Source of the DNA: Puniceicoccales bacterium Verruco_01
Lineage (GTDB): Bacteria; Verrucomicrobiota; Verrucomicrobiia; Opitutales; Oceanipulchritudinaceae
Direction: 5' to 3'
DNA: 64,000 nucleotides
Assembly: GCA_001604565.1 (NCBI GenBank)
Contig: LVBV01000031.1
Span: forward strand, 62,001-126,000
Part shown: positions 19,309 to 28,573 of the stretch, in pieces
Layout: every line of letters starts with the position of its first letter
Numbering within the stretch: position 1 is the stretch's first letter
Position numbers and translations under genes: made by a program
The notes under the pieces: model-generated
Seen by the model: only the letters and a program-made list of their open reading frames with translations
Database searches by the model: none
Told to the model about the DNA's origin: nothing

Positions 19309-20856
19309 ATGCCGCTTGCGGTCGTGAAGTCCGGCGCGTTGCAGGGAGTGAGCGCCGCTCCCGTGGAGGTGGAGGTGAACACCGGCGAAAGCGGCGAGCC
19401 GCGGATGGTCCTCGTGGGACTGCCGGACGCCGCGGTGAAGGAGTCGAACGACCGCGTGGCGAGCGCGCTGGCCAACAGCGGAGCACGGCTTCCGCAAACG
19501 CGCACCACCGTGAACCTCGCCCCCGGCGACATGCGCAAGGAAGGCGCGATGTACGACCTTCCCATCGCGCTCGGCATCCTCGCGGCGACGGCCCAGATGC
19601 CTTTGGCGCACGAAGGCATTTTGTCCGAATACCTCGTCGCGGGGGAGCTGGCCCTTTCCGGCGAGGTGCGCCCCGTGCGCGGGGGCCTGCCGCTGGCGCT
19701 CCTTGCACGGGAGGCGGGCCTGCGCGGGATTCTCCTGCCGGAAAAGAGCGCGCGGGAAGCGGCGCTCGCGGAGGGAATCGCCGTCCACGCGGTGAAAACC
19801 CTCGACGAGGCCCGTGCTTTTCTGGAGGGGCGGCTCGCCCTGCCGCTCGTCCCCTCCCCTGTTGCGGACGGCGTGCCGGAGGAGCCGGACTACGATGTGG
19901 ATTTTTCCGAGGTCAAGGGGCAGATGGCCCTGCGCCGCGCCGTGGAGGTGGCGGTGGCGGGCGGGCACAACATCCTGATGATCGGGCCGCCGGGAAGCGG
20001 CAAGAGCATGGTCGCCAAGCGCATCCCGACGATCATGCCGGAGCCCTCGCTTGCCGAATACCTTCAGATCCTCGCGATCCACAGCGCCGCGGGCATGACC
20101 TTGGGGGACGAGTCGCTGCACCTCTGCCGCCCCTTCCGCAGTCCGCACCACACCATTTCCGACGTGGGGCTCTTGGGCGGCGGGACGATCCCGGGACCGG
20201 GCGAGATTTCCCTCGCGCACGCGGGCGTCCTCTTCATGGACGAACTGCCGGAATTCAAGCGCGGCGTGCTGGAGGTTCTCCGTCAGCCCCTTGAGGACGG
20301 CGAGGTCACGATCTCGCGCAGCGCGGGCAAGATCACCGTGCCTTCGGCCTTCATGCTCGTCGCGGCGATGAATCCCTGCCCCTGCGGCTACTTGGGCGAT
20401 CCCCGACACGAGTGCCGCTGCTCGCCCGTGCAGATCCAGCGCTACCGCTCCCGCGTCTCGGGTCCGCTCTTGGACCGCATCGACATCCACGTGGAGGCCC
20501 CCGCCCTCTCCATCGAGGAAATGCGCAGCGCCAAACCCGGCGAATCTTCCCGCGCCATCCGGGAACGCGTCCGCGCCGCCCGCGCCGTGCAAAAGACCCG
20601 TTTCGAGGGAAGCGGGGCCACCTGCAACGCCCGCATGGCCCACCGCCACCTGCGCGAGTTCTGCCCGCTCTCGCGCGAGAATGGCGACCTCCTCCAGCAA
20701 GCCATGGAGCAATTAAACCTCTCCGCAAGGGCCTACGATCGCATCCTCAAGGTCTCCCGCACGATCGCCGACCTCGACGCCTCAAAGGACATCCGCCCCC
20801 AGCACCTCCTGGAGGCGATCCATTACCGCTCTCTGGACCGGGCGGTGTTTTATTAA
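19309..20856 (+). CDS. YifB/ComM family Mg-chelatase-like ATPase
   Basis: A 515-residue YifB/ComM-like AAA+ protein. In naturally competent bacteria ComM acts as a helicase for branch migration during transformation. The N-terminal Lon-protease-like fold carries [14 protein letters not shown] and [12 protein letters not shown]. Walker A is GPPGSGKS at residues 226-233. Then follow [25 protein letters not shown] (Walker B), a cysteine-containing [11 protein letters not shown] loop and a C-terminal DRIDIHVE block. The start [14 protein letters not shown] matches the usual family start. An ATG at 19264 with an AGGGA upstream would add 15 residues. Length is typical. Confidence 0.93.
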   Translation: MPLAVVKSGALQGVSAAPVEVEVNTGESGEPRMVLVGLPDAAVKESNDRVASALANSGARLPQTRTTVNLAPGDMRKEGAMYDLPIALGILAATAQMPLAHEGILSEYLVAGELALSGEVRPVRGGLPLALLAREAGLRGILLPEKSAREAALAEGIAVHAVKTLDEARAFLEGRLALPLVPSPVADGVPEEPDYDVDFSEVKGQMALRRAVEVAVAGGHNILMIGPPGSGKSMVAKRIPTIMPEPSLAEYLQILAIHSAAGMTLGDESLHLCRPFRSPHHTISDVGLLGGGTIPGPGEISLAHAGVLFMDELPEFKRGVLEVLRQPLEDGEVTISRSAGKITVPSAFMLVAAMNPCPCGYLGDPRHECRCSPVQIQRYRSRVSGPLLDRIDIHVEAPALSIEEMRSAKPGESSRAIRERVRAARAVQKTRFEGSGATCNARMAHRHLREFCPLSRENGDLLQQAMEQLNLSARAYDRILKVSRTIADLDASKDIRPQHLLEAIHYRSLDRAVFY

Positions 20857-20918
20857 GGTTCGATCTCTACCTTTTCCCGCGCTTGCTTTCTGCACGTTTC
20901 CGGCGGCATAGTGCGCGC

Positions 20919-21755
20919 ATGACTCCGCTCCTCTTCACGCTTTGCGCGGCGCTGGCCTCGGTGTTTGCGGGGTTTGTGGGGTCGCTTGTCGGGATCGGCG
21001 GCGGGGTGATCGTGGTGCCGGTGCTTACGCTGGCCCTCGGTGTGGACATCCGGCATGCGATCGCGGCGTCGATCGTGGCGGTCGTCGCCACCTCCAGCGC
21101 GGCGGCGTCCACGTATGTGCGCGAGCGGATGGCGAACCTGCGCCTGGGCATGTTCCTCGAACTTTCCACCACGCTTGGCGCGATGACGGGGGCGCTCGTC
21201 GCGGGGTATCTTTCGCCGAAGTTCCTCTACATCCTCTTCGGGTGCCTCGCCTCATGGACTGCGTGGCATATGGCGAAGAAGGCGAAGGACGTGGCGGAGG
21301 CCCTCCCGCCGGATGCGCTGGCGGACAAGCTTCTGCTCCACAGCTCCTTTTTCGACAAGGCGCAGAACCGGGAGGTCGCCTACCGCGTCACGCGCTCGAA
21401 GCTCGGCCTCGGCGTCGGGGCGATCGCGGGCGTTTTGAGCGGGCTCCTCGGCATCGGCGGCGGCGCGGTGAAGGTGCCGGTGATGCACCTGGCGATGGGC
21501 GTCCCGATCAAGGCGGCCACGGCCACGAGCAACTTCATGATCGGCATTACGGCGGCGACGGGCGCGGCGGTTTACTTCGCGAGGGGGGACCTCCTCCCCT
21601 TCGTGGCGGCGCCGGTGGCGGTCGGGATCATCGCGGGCTCCAAGCTCGGCTCGAAACTCCTCGGGCGGACGGAGAGCCGCCTCATTCGCGGCCTCTTCGT
21701 GGCGGTCCTTGGCGTCATGGCCCTGCAACTTCTCTACAAGGGGGTAACGCTGTGA
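20919..21755 (+). CDS. TauE/SafE family sulfite/organosulfonate exporter
   Basis: A 278-residue inner-membrane permease of the TSUP (TauE/SafE, pfam01925) family, which exports sulfite or small organosulfur and organic anions. It shows the two repeats, each starting with the GLVGIGGG-type motif: GSLVGIGGGVIVVP at the N-terminus and GLLGIGGGAVKVP after the central loop. About eight transmembrane helices are evident. It overlaps the following DUF1634 gene by 4 bases, a common fusion-like pairing. Substrate is inferred from family only. Confidence 0.92.
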   Translation: MTPLLFTLCAALASVFAGFVGSLVGIGGGVIVVPVLTLALGVDIRHAIAASIVAVVATSSAAASTYVRERMANLRLGMFLELSTTLGAMTGALVAGYLSPKFLYILFGCLASWTAWHMAKKAKDVAEALPPDALADKLLLHSSFFDKAQNREVAYRVTRSKLGLGVGAIAGVLSGLLGIGGGAVKVPVMHLAMGVPIKAATATSNFMIGITAATGAAVYFARGDLLPFVAAPVAVGIIAGSKLGSKLLGRTESRLIRGLFVAVLGVMALQLLYKGVTL

Positions 21756-22150
21756 AGGACTCTTCCGAAATCCGCACCGAGATCCTCATCAGCGAGATCC
21801 TGCGCTGGGGTGTCCGTGCGAGCCTTGCCCTGATTTTAGTCGGCAGCGTCCTCTTCTTTGTCCAGAGCGGCGACTGGGCGGGGGCGGACGCAAAGGCGAA
21901 GCTCGCGCCGCTCATTTCAGGGGGCGGCTCCTTCCCGCTCTCCCTCGGCTGGCTTGCAAGCGGCGTCCTGTCTCTCGACGGGATGGCCGTCACCGTCCTC
22001 GGCCTGGCTCTCCTCATCGCGACGCCGGTCCTGCGCGTGGCGGCGGCGGTTGTGTCCTTCGCTCTTGCCCGGGATCTTGCCTTCACGCTCATTTCGGCGG
22101 CGGTTCTCGTTTTTGTCGTGGCGTCCTTCTTCCTCGGCGCAGTCGGTTGA
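21752..22150 (+). CDS. DUF1634 domain-containing membrane protein
   Basis: A 132-residue membrane protein with three predicted helices (about 21-39, 64-88 and 100-130). It starts at a GTG overlapping the TauE stop (GTGA). DUF1634 proteins are frequently encoded immediately after TauE-type exporters, and this one has the typical SEILRWGVRASLALILVG opening. I infer an accessory subunit of the exporter. There is no catalytic motif. Confidence 0.88.
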   Translation: MKDSSEIRTEILISEILRWGVRASLALILVGSVLFFVQSGDWAGADAKAKLAPLISGGGSFPLSLGWLASGVLSLDGMAVTVLGLALLIATPVLRVAAAVVSFALARDLAFTLISAAVLVFVVASFFLGAVG

Positions 22151-22181
22151 ACCCGGCGGTTTTTCCGCTGTCAGAAGTCCC

Positions 22182-22676
22182 ATGCAAATTCTCCCCTGCA
22201 CTCCCGAAAATCACGCGGAAATGTTCGCTGTGGTGAACGATTCCGCCACCGCCTACCGCGGCCACATTCCTGCCGACGTGTGGCATGAGCCCTACATGCC
22301 CCTCGCGGAGCTGGAAGAGGAGATCGCCGCGGGCGTCCGCTTCTGGAAGGCCGTGGACGAGGCCGGTGCGATCCTCGGCATCATGGGGATACAGGACGTA
22401 AAGGACGTGACCCTCATCCGCCATGCCTACGTGCGCACGGCGGCGCGCGGCAAGGGCGTCGGCGGGGCGCTCCTCGAACACCTGCTCCCGATGACAAACA
22501 AGCCCGTCCTCATCGGCACGTGGAAGGCCGCGACGTGGGCGATCTCCTTCTACGAAAAGCACGGCTTTGAAAAAATCCCGACCGAGGCGGAGAAGGACCG
22601 GCTCCTTTCCACCTACTGGACGATCTCCGGCAGGCAGACCGAGACCTCGCTCGTCCTGCGGCAGAAGAAGGCCTGA
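22182..22676 (+). CDS. GNAT family N-acetyltransferase
   Basis: A 164-residue GNAT acetyltransferase. The acetyl-CoA-binding motif A is AYVRTAARGKGVGGALLEHLL (R/Q-x-x-G-x-G/A type), and the C-terminal motif B is ISFYEKHGFEKI. The N-terminal part (VVNDSATAYRGHIPADVW) resembles uncharacterised GNATs annotated as YhbS/PhnO-like. It starts at ATG 22182, 31 bases after the DUF1634 gene, so it may be in the same transcript. The acceptor substrate is unknown. Confidence 0.88.
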   Translation: MQILPCTPENHAEMFAVVNDSATAYRGHIPADVWHEPYMPLAELEEEIAAGVRFWKAVDEAGAILGIMGIQDVKDVTLIRHAYVRTAARGKGVGGALLEHLLPMTNKPVLIGTWKAATWAISFYEKHGFEKIPTEAEKDRLLSTYWTISGRQTETSLVLRQKKA

Positions 22677-22695
22677 GGCGCGCTTTGGGACGCCT

Positions 22696-23190
22696 TCAAT
22701 TTCTGCTTTGGGGAACGCCCCGCAGCTTCTCCATCACAACCAGCGTCACGCCCTCGGGCGTCCCCCGGCGGGAAACCTCGCGATAGCTGTGCTTCGCATA
22801 CAGGCGGATGTTTTTCTCGCTATAGACGCTCGTGAAAATCTCGCAGCGCGCGGCGTCGGGGAAAAGGCCCTCCAGCGCGGCGATGAGCGCGGAGCCGATG
22901 CCCCGGCCCTGCAAACCGGGCTTCACCGCAAGGCGGCCAAGGTGGATCGTACCGTCCCGGCAGTCCGCCCGGCCCGTGCCGACGATCGCCCCGTCCGCCA
23001 CCGCCTTGAGGAGCACCCGCACCCGCGCCGTAGCGCGAAGCTCTTCAAGCGTCTCGCAAAGCGGGGCGATCGCAAAGTTGCCGGTCAGCTCGGCCTCGCT
23101 CCGGAAGGCGGCGTGCAAAAGCGCGAGGATTTCCGGCAAGTCCTCCTCCCGCGCGTGTTCGATTGTCAGAGGCTCCGACTCCTTCGCCAT
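22696..23190 (-). CDS. GNAT family N-acetyltransferase
   Basis: A 164-residue GNAT acetyltransferase with motif A in LAVKPGLQGRGIGSALIAALE and motif B in IRLYAKHSYREV. It converges with the preceding GNAT gene, leaving only 19 bases between the stop codons. The ATG at 23190 is preferred over a GTG three codons upstream. It is of the common small soluble class that acetylates amines; no specific substrate can be named. Confidence 0.88.
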   Translation of the reverse strand: MAKESEPLTIEHAREEDLPEILALLHAAFRSEAELTGNFAIAPLCETLEELRATARVRVLLKAVADGAIVGTGRADCRDGTIHLGRLAVKPGLQGRGIGSALIAALEGLFPDAARCEIFTSVYSEKNIRLYAKHSYREVSRRGTPEGVTLVVMEKLRGVPQSRN

Positions 23191-23262
23191 GAAGCCCACC
23201 CTATCCCGTCACGATCCGCGGAAAAGGAAAAACCGCGCCTGCAAAATCCCCCAACGACAAAC

Positions 23263-23290
23263 TTGACCAATCCGCGCCCGGCATTACTCT
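23263..23290 (+). promoter_or_regulatory. Promoter of tRNA-Ser
   Basis: -35 TTGACC and -10 TACTCT with a 16-base spacer, placed 17 bases before the first base of the mature tRNA. Confidence 0.5.
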
Positions 23291-23307
23291 CCCACCTTTC
23301 GGCTCAC

Positions 23308-23397
<90 letters not shown>

Positions 23398-23402
23398 GTT
23401 TT

Positions 23403-24518
23403 CTGGCTCGGGATTCGCGCGAGATCATCACAGGCCAGATGCGCGTCGTCATCGCGTCGATGACGATCGAGCAGATCAATTCCGACCGCGAGAAGCTGAT
23501 CGGCCTCATCACTCAGGGCGTGGACGTGGAGCTGCGCAAGGTGGGCCTACACCTAATCAACTGCAACATCACCGACATCACGGACGCCTCCGGCTACATC
23601 GACGCCCTCGGCAAGGAGGCCGCCGCCAAGGCGATCAACGACGCGAACGTTAAGGTCGCTCAGGAAAACCAGCGCGGCGCCATCGGTCAGGCCGAGGCGG
23701 AACGCGAGCAGGCGATCCGAGTGGCCGAGGCGCAGGCCGCCGCCGCCATCGGTCGCAACAAGGCCCAGCAGACGATCCTCGCCTCGCAGGCAGAGCTGGC
23801 CGAGCGCAAGGCCGAGGCCGACAAGCGCGCGGAAATCGCCGCCAAGACCGCCAAGGCACAGGCCGATCAGGCCGCCTTCAACGCCGAAAAGATTACACAG
23901 GACGCGCGTCTGGCCCGCGACGAATCCTTCGCCAGGGCGGACCGTGTCGCGCAGGCGAACGTGGACAAGGAACAGGTCCGCGTCGATGCCGAGGCCAAGG
24001 CGCAGATGGTGCGCATCGAGGCCGAAGGCCGTGCCAACGCCATCCGCGCGCAGGCCTAGGGCGATGCCGACGCCACGGTCGCCCGCGCCAAGGGCGATGC
24101 GGAGGCCACGATTGCCCGCGCCAACGCCGACGCCGAGGCGATCCGCGTGAAACTCATCGCCGAGGCCGACGGCAAGAAGGCCCTCCTCGACGCTCAGGCC
24201 GAGGGTCTCGCGAAATTCGCGAATGCCGACGCCGCCGTGCAGATTCTCGTCGCCCAGCAGATTCCCGAGCTTGCCAAAACGCAGGCGGACGCCGTCAAGT
24301 CGCTCAAGATCGACAAGGTGGTCGTCATGGGCGGCGCGAACGGCAATACCGGCGCGGGTTCCTTCGTTCAGGATCTTTTCCGCAACGTCCTGCCGCTGCA
24401 CGAGACCGCCGAGGCCGCGGGCGTCACCCTGCCGGGGCTCCTCGGCACCCTCAAGAGCGACAAGGAGCCGCCCACGCCCGAACAGAACGCCCCGGCACAG
24501 CCTCCGCGGCAGAGGTAG
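23403..24518 (+). pseudogene. Flotillin/SPFH-like gene, 5'-truncated and with an internal amber stop
   Basis: The frame encodes the second half of a flotillin-like membrane-scaffold protein: LARDSREIITGQMRVVIASM, then a conserved DITDASGYIDALGKEAAAKA block, then a long Ala/Glu/Lys-rich coiled coil and a C-terminal NVLPLHETAEAAGV tail. The N-terminal hydrophobic hairpin and most of the SPFH domain are missing. Recognisable homology starts within about 6 bases of the tRNA-Ser 3' end, as if recombination occurred at the tRNA. A TAG at 24057-24059 interrupts the coiled coil in the same frame. If Gln (CAG) stood there, the heptad pattern would continue. The 5' piece could start at ATG 23439. I treat it as decayed. 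Confidence 0.82.
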
Positions 24519-24624
24519 TTCTCCGCTCCCGGAACGCCTCAGAACCCGAGCGCAGACGTTCTCCGGGCCGGTGAATGCTCCGCCCGTGTGCGGGGGGAGT
24601 CTGCGGGAGACACCCCGTTTCAGA

Positions 24625-24657
24625 ACAAAAAAGGGGGCGGCCCGGCGGCCACCCCCT
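24625..24657 (-). terminator. Rho-independent terminator of the porin gene
   Basis: Minus-strand hairpin (AGGGGG-x-GGCC paired with GGCC-x-CCCCCT) followed by a U-run (six A on plus). It lies 28 bases beyond the porin stop codon. Confidence 0.85.
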
Positions 24658-24685
24658 GTGGTGATGATGTCTGCAAACTCGAAGA

Positions 24686-25813
24686 CTAGAATTTGAACTG
24701 ACCAAAGATGCCGATCTCGTTGTACTTGGCCATCGCCGAGGAGCTCGGCTGGTTGTCGATTTTCTCGTACTTGTAAACGAGGGCGATATCGACGCCCTTC
24801 ATGGCGTGGTACTGGAGGCCGACGTTGAAGTAGTTGTCCTTCTCGGAGGAGGCGAGCGTCTTGCTCGGCTTCGCGTAGTCGTAGCGGGCGAAGACGGAGA
24901 AGGGCCCGTGGATGGTCGCGTTGCCGAAGACGGAGAAGCCGTCCGCCTTGTCCTTGCTGGTGGAGGCGGTGTAGCCCCAGTTCTTTTCGGTGAAGTATTC
25001 CACACCGATGCCGAACTTCTTGGTGGTGTAGGCGCCGACGAGGCTGAGGCGGTTGGCCGTGTTGGAAGCCGCGACGGTCTCCATGTCCTTGCCCTGCTTG
25101 CCGGTGTAGGCGCCGAGCCCGAAGATCAAGCCCTTGGTCGGCTCGATGGAAACGCGGCCCTCGTAATCGACGCCCTTGCTGCGGGCGGGCTTCTTGTAGC
25201 CGCCGCCGTTCACCGCGGCGACGTTGTAGCTAAACATACCGCTCTTGCCCAGAAGGTGCAGGCCCCAGTCGGCGGAGTTGCCCAGCTTGAGGCGGTCAAC
25301 CACCGTGCTTTCCACATAGCGGAAGCCGTAGAGGTCCTCGTCGAACGGAATCCACGGCATGTTCGCCGAACCGACCTGGATGATCGCGAGGGGATCGAGC
25401 GTGGCCTGGACATAGGCCGTCTTGATGTAGGTCGAGACGTTGCCGTTCGAGCTGGAGTAGCTGGAATCGGTGTTGATGTTGATCAGCCACATGCTGTTGA
25501 ACTTGTGGGTGACGCCGAAATAGAAGCGCTTCACGTCCGTCCCGAAGCCGCTCGCGTCGAGCTTGTCGCCCGCCTTGTTCTTCGAATCGACGTTCGTGAA
25601 ATCGAAGTAGATCCTGCCGCTGATTTCCGTGCTGGACTCGTCGGCCTTGGCAGCCGTCGCACCCGCCTGCACCTGTTTCGCATCATCTGCCGTCAGAATG
25701 CCCTTCTTGACGAGAAGGTCGGTCAGCGTGCTGTCCGTTTGTGCCGAAGCCGCGGTGGCGGCGAGTGTCAGCGTGCCGAGCAGCGCATACCACTTGTTGT
25801 GATGTGAGAGCAT
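24686..25813 (-). CDS. Outer-membrane porin-like beta-barrel protein
   Basis: A 375-residue exported protein. The signal peptide is about residues 1-24 (KWYALLGTLTLAATAASAQ). Next comes a short helical segment (LTDLLVKKGILTADDAKQV), common at the start of OprO/OprP-type porins, then alternating beta strands to a C-terminal Phe (EIGIFGQFKF), the usual signal for barrel insertion. It is a single gene with its own terminator and a 570-base upstream region. The resemblance to phosphate-selective porins is in layout only; the solute is unknown. Confidence 0.83.
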   Translation of the reverse strand: MLSHHNKWYALLGTLTLAATAASAQTDSTLTDLLVKKGILTADDAKQVQAGATAAKADESSTEISGRIYFDFTNVDSKNKAGDKLDASGFGTDVKRFYFGVTHKFNSMWLININTDSSYSSSNGNVSTYIKTAYVQATLDPLAIIQVGSANMPWIPFDEDLYGFRYVESTVVDRLKLGNSADWGLHLLGKSGMFSYNVAAVNGGGYKKPARSKGVDYEGRVSIEPTKGLIFGLGAYTGKQGKDMETVAASNTANRLSLVGAYTTKKFGIGVEYFTEKNWGYTASTSKDKADGFSVFGNATIHGPFSVFARYDYAKPSKTLASSEKDNYFNVGLQYHAMKGVDIALVYKYEKIDNQPSSSAMAKYNEIGIFGQFKF

Positions 25814-26386
25814 AGTCGTGTTTGTCTGGGTCGTTGTTATGGTCAGCCTGCCGAAGCCCGGCGATAGCGCCGGTCGGCGTCCGGGATCCGAATATCGAAC
25901 CCCGTTCTTTTTGGTTAAGTTGGAGATTCGCCGCCTGCGGATACGATCCGCAAACGTGCAGCCAGATGCTGCCATAGCTTTGTTACTATTCCACGACACA
26001 ATTGTTACGTAACAGCTACAGTAAACATCCGGCCTTCCATTTCCAACCCAGCGGAAGACACTTTTAAGATGTTGAAATGCAGCGAGTCATGAAACAATTC
26101 CAAGAATCGTCCACTCCCGTTACATGCGCGGAAGCATGCGAATCCAGTTACCGGCAAGGCGACGCGCCAGTCGGGTTTTCAACGCAATAACACCCCGCCA
26201 TAAAGTCGCGGTGGATCGCTTCATCCATCACGCATACAACAATTGTCACCTCTCATCTTCCTGTAAATATGCCGAACTTCATGCGCTTGCATTCATGCCG
26301 TAACGCGCACGTAACACGATCGTGATATTCGGCGCGTAATGCTTCGCAACATCATGTCGTCATTCGTTCTTGTGTTTGTGCGACCA
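25814..26386. other. Long AT-richer upstream region of the porin
   Basis: About 570 bases with no convincing gene and lower GC than its surroundings. It contains a perfect 12-base palindrome TGTTACGTAACA (26003-26014) and several further GTTAC/GTAAC words (around 25982, 26121, 26147, 26300 and 26311), suggesting a repeated regulator-binding motif. A 33-codon frame at 26089-26190 lacks a good ribosome site. The region probably holds the porin promoter and control sites. Confidence 0.45.
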
Positions 26387-26565
26387 AGAGCTGGTTTCAA
26401 AAGGCACGAAGCGCGCCGTTTGCCGCGCCATCGGGCCGCGGCTCTTTTGAGCCCGGGCCGCGTTGGGAAAGCGAATCGGGGCCCTGGCCCGGTTTCGCTT
26501 TTCCGCCTTGCCGCCTCTCAAAAGTGCCTGCTGCGGCACACTCCGGGACTTTTGAAACCAGCTCT
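26387..26565. repeat. 179-base element closed by a perfect 17-base inverted repeat
   Basis: The ends are AGAGCTGGTTTCAAAAG and its exact reverse complement. Inside, further hairpins are visible: GGCTC-TTTT-GAGCC, a long GGAAAGCGAA/TTCGCTTTTCC stem and GTGCC/GGCAC. The right end overlaps the yeiH stop codon (TAG on the minus strand at 26564-26566). A multi-branched RNA in the yeiH 3' end, a large terminator or a small non-autonomous mobile element are all possible. There is no coding sequence. Confidence 0.7.
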
Positions 26566-27523
26566 ACCCGATCCAGCCGCGCGTGACGGCAAGATACGTC
26601 CCGACGGAGACGAGGGCCCAGAGGGTGACGCCCTGCAAGAGCGGCCTTGCGCCCACCTTTTTCAGCATCGCAGGCGTGAGACCGGCGCCGATGAGAAAGA
26701 GGGTGAGGACGAGGCTCTGCCGGGCGACGGCGCTCACACCCATCCAGAGACGCGGCGCGGGAAGGACTGCCGCGAGAATCGCCGCAAGGACGAAGCCCAC
26801 GATGAAAAACGGCACGCGCGCCTTGGCGTCACCCTTGGTGACAAACCCAGCCACCATCACCGCCGGGGCGATCCAGACGGCGCGGGTGAGCTTGACGGTC
26901 GTTGCGATGCCGAGGGCACCGGCCCCGTAGGCCGACGCCGCGCCGACGACGCTGCTTGTGTCATGCACTGCCACGCCCGCCCACACGCCGAACTCGGGGC
27001 CGCTCATCCCGGCATAGTGCCCGAACATCGGGAAGAGGAAGAGCGCGGCGGCGTTGAGGGTGAAAACGGTGGCGAGGGCCACGGCGCTTTCGTCATTGTG
27101 CGCCTTGACGACCGGGGCCATCGCGGCAATGGCGCTGCCCCCGCAGATCGCCGTGCCGAAGCTGACCAGCGCGCTCGTCCGCGTCCCCGTGCCGAAGAGC
27201 CGCCCCAGCAGCAGGCCGCAGGAAACGGTGAGAACGATGCCGACGGCAGTGAAAAGGATGGAGCCGCGCCCCACGCTCCAGACCTCGACAAGGTTCATGC
27301 CGAAGCCAAGGCCCACGACGGAGACCTGGAGGAGAATCTTGCTGATCTTCCCCGTCTCTTTGTGCCACGGGTTCCCGAGCGCGAGGCTGAAGGCGATGCC
27401 CGCCGCGAGCGCCGCGCCGGTCGAGACAACCGGCAAAAGGCACGCCCCCGCAAGGACGAGAAAGGCCGCCTTCCGCCAAGTGAAGGAGGCCCGTGTGCTC
27501 TCAACTACGTCAACCGTTTCCAT
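26564..27523 (-). CDS. YeiH family putative sulfate/sulfite exporter (UPF0324)
   Basis: A 319-residue inner-membrane protein of the YeiH/UPF0324 family (pfam03601), with about ten hydrophobic helices. Typical segments are GIAFSLALGNP, VGLGFGMNL, FGTAICGGSAIAAMAPV and VHDTSSVVGAASAYG. The family is associated with sulfite or cysteine-derived sulfur export. The gene is divergent from a LysR regulator, an arrangement known from the enterobacterial yeiE-yeiH pair. The 84-base intergenic region holds two palindromes for control. Confidence 0.93.
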   Translation of the reverse strand: METVDVVESTRASFTWRKAAFLVLAGACLLPVVSTGAALAAGIAFSLALGNPWHKETGKISKILLQVSVVGLGFGMNLVEVWSVGRGSILFTAVGIVLTVSCGLLLGRLFGTGTRTSALVSFGTAICGGSAIAAMAPVVKAHNDESAVALATVFTLNAAALFLFPMFGHYAGMSGPEFGVWAGVAVHDTSSVVGAASAYGAGALGIATTVKLTRAVWIAPAVMVAGFVTKGDAKARVPFFIVGFVLAAILAAVLPAPRLWMGVSAVARQSLVLTLFLIGAGLTPAMLKKVGARPLLQGVTLWALVSVGTYLAVTRGWIG

Positions 27524-27570
27524 CCCCGCAGTGTAGCAGAGGCGCTGTCATAAGCGTGAATGAATAAAAA

Positions 27571-27595
27571 TGATTGTTTCAATCAGTCGGATTGA
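27571..27595. promoter_or_regulatory. LysR-type operator between yeiH and its regulator
   Basis: Two overlapping inverted repeats: TGATTG-TTT-CAATCA (27571-27585) and TCAATC-AGTCG-GATTGA (27579-27595). The latter matches the T-N11-A dyad typical of LysR-type regulators. They sit in the divergent promoter region only 13 bases before the LysR start codon, so autorepression together with control of yeiH is likely. Confidence 0.65.
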
Positions 27596-27607
27596 TAAAT
27601 TCCCCAT

Positions 27608-28486
27608 ATGGCGCTCACTCTACGGAAGATCGAGATTCTGGCGGTGCTGGCCCGGGAGGAGTGCGTGTCCGCGGCGGCGCGGCGCCTGGGTCTCACGCAA
27701 TCCGCCGTCAGCATGGCTCTTGCAGAACTGGAGAGGGAGGCGGGCGGGCCGCTCTTCCGCCGGGCCGGGCGGCGCATGATTCCGGGGGAGCGCGGGCGGC
27801 TTCTCGCGGAGGAGGCGGGGAAGGTCCTCGGCCTCGTGGGAAAGATGGAGGAGATGATCGAACCCACCGGCGAGCTGCGGGGCGTGCTGCGGATCGGCGC
27901 CTCCACGACGATCGGCAATTACCTCCTCCCCGCGCTTCTGGCTGCCTTCCGGGAGGCGAACCCCCTCGTGCGCCTCGCGATGGTCGTCGGCAACACCTCG
28001 GAGATCGCCACAAAACTGGAGGCGGGGGAGCTGGACCTTGCCTGCGTGGAGGGCCCGGTCCGCAGCGCGAACCTGAAGGTGACGGACTGGCGGGGCGACC
28101 GCCTTGCCGTGCTCGCCGCGCCGGGGCACCCGTGGACGGGAAAAGCGCCCTCCCCCGCGGATCTCGCCGCCGCGCCGTGGATCATGCGCGAGAAGGGCTC
28201 CGGCACGCGCGAGGTGTTCGAGGCGGCGATGCGCGCCGCCGGGATCGCCCCAAACGTACTCATGGAGCTCGGTCACACCGAGGCGATCAAGAAGGCCGTG
28301 GAGGCAAACCTCGGCGTCGGCTGCCTCTCGAAGCTCGCCGTCGCAAGGGAACTGGCCGCCGGGACGCTCGCGGAAGTGCCCGCGCCCCTCGACCTCGCGC
28401 GCCGCCTGACGATCTTAACCGACGCAAGAGAGGCTCCGGGAAGAATCGCCGCCGCGTGCCGGGCGTTTCTGCAATGGAAAGCATAA
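27608..28486 (+). CDS. LysR family transcriptional regulator (YeiE-like)
   Basis: A 292-residue LysR regulator. The N-terminal winged helix-turn-helix is clear (ILAVLAREECVSAAARRLGLTQSAVSMALAELE). The effector domain starts near residue 90 with GVLRIGASTTIGNYLLPALL. The serine/threonine-rich GASTTIGNY segment resembles CysB/CysL/YeiE-type sensors. Divergent placement next to yeiH and a LysR-type dyad between them argue that it controls yeiH. The ligand is probably sulfite or a related sulfur compound, by analogy. Confidence 0.92.
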   Translation: MALTLRKIEILAVLAREECVSAAARRLGLTQSAVSMALAELEREAGGPLFRRAGRRMIPGERGRLLAEEAGKVLGLVGKMEEMIEPTGELRGVLRIGASTTIGNYLLPALLAAFREANPLVRLAMVVGNTSEIATKLEAGELDLACVEGPVRSANLKVTDWRGDRLAVLAAPGHPWTGKAPSPADLAAAPWIMREKGSGTREVFEAAMRAAGIAPNVLMELGHTEAIKKAVEANLGVGCLSKLAVARELAAGTLAEVPAPLDLARRLTILTDAREAPGRIAAACRAFLQWKA

Positions 28487-28573
28487 AAACCTCCCCGCCC
28501 AGTTTCCTTGCGCGGCTGCGGGAAATGCGTTTAGGTTCGGGGGCTCACACACATTTCAAACGACACTTTCCTC

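Noticed and set aside
26089-26190. A 33-codon plus-strand frame (MKQFQESSTPV and onwards) considered as a third lasso-like precursor
   Set aside because: It lacks the W/Y-x-x-P-x-L leader, the Thr-2 position and a suitable Asp or Glu in the core, and has no good ribosome site.
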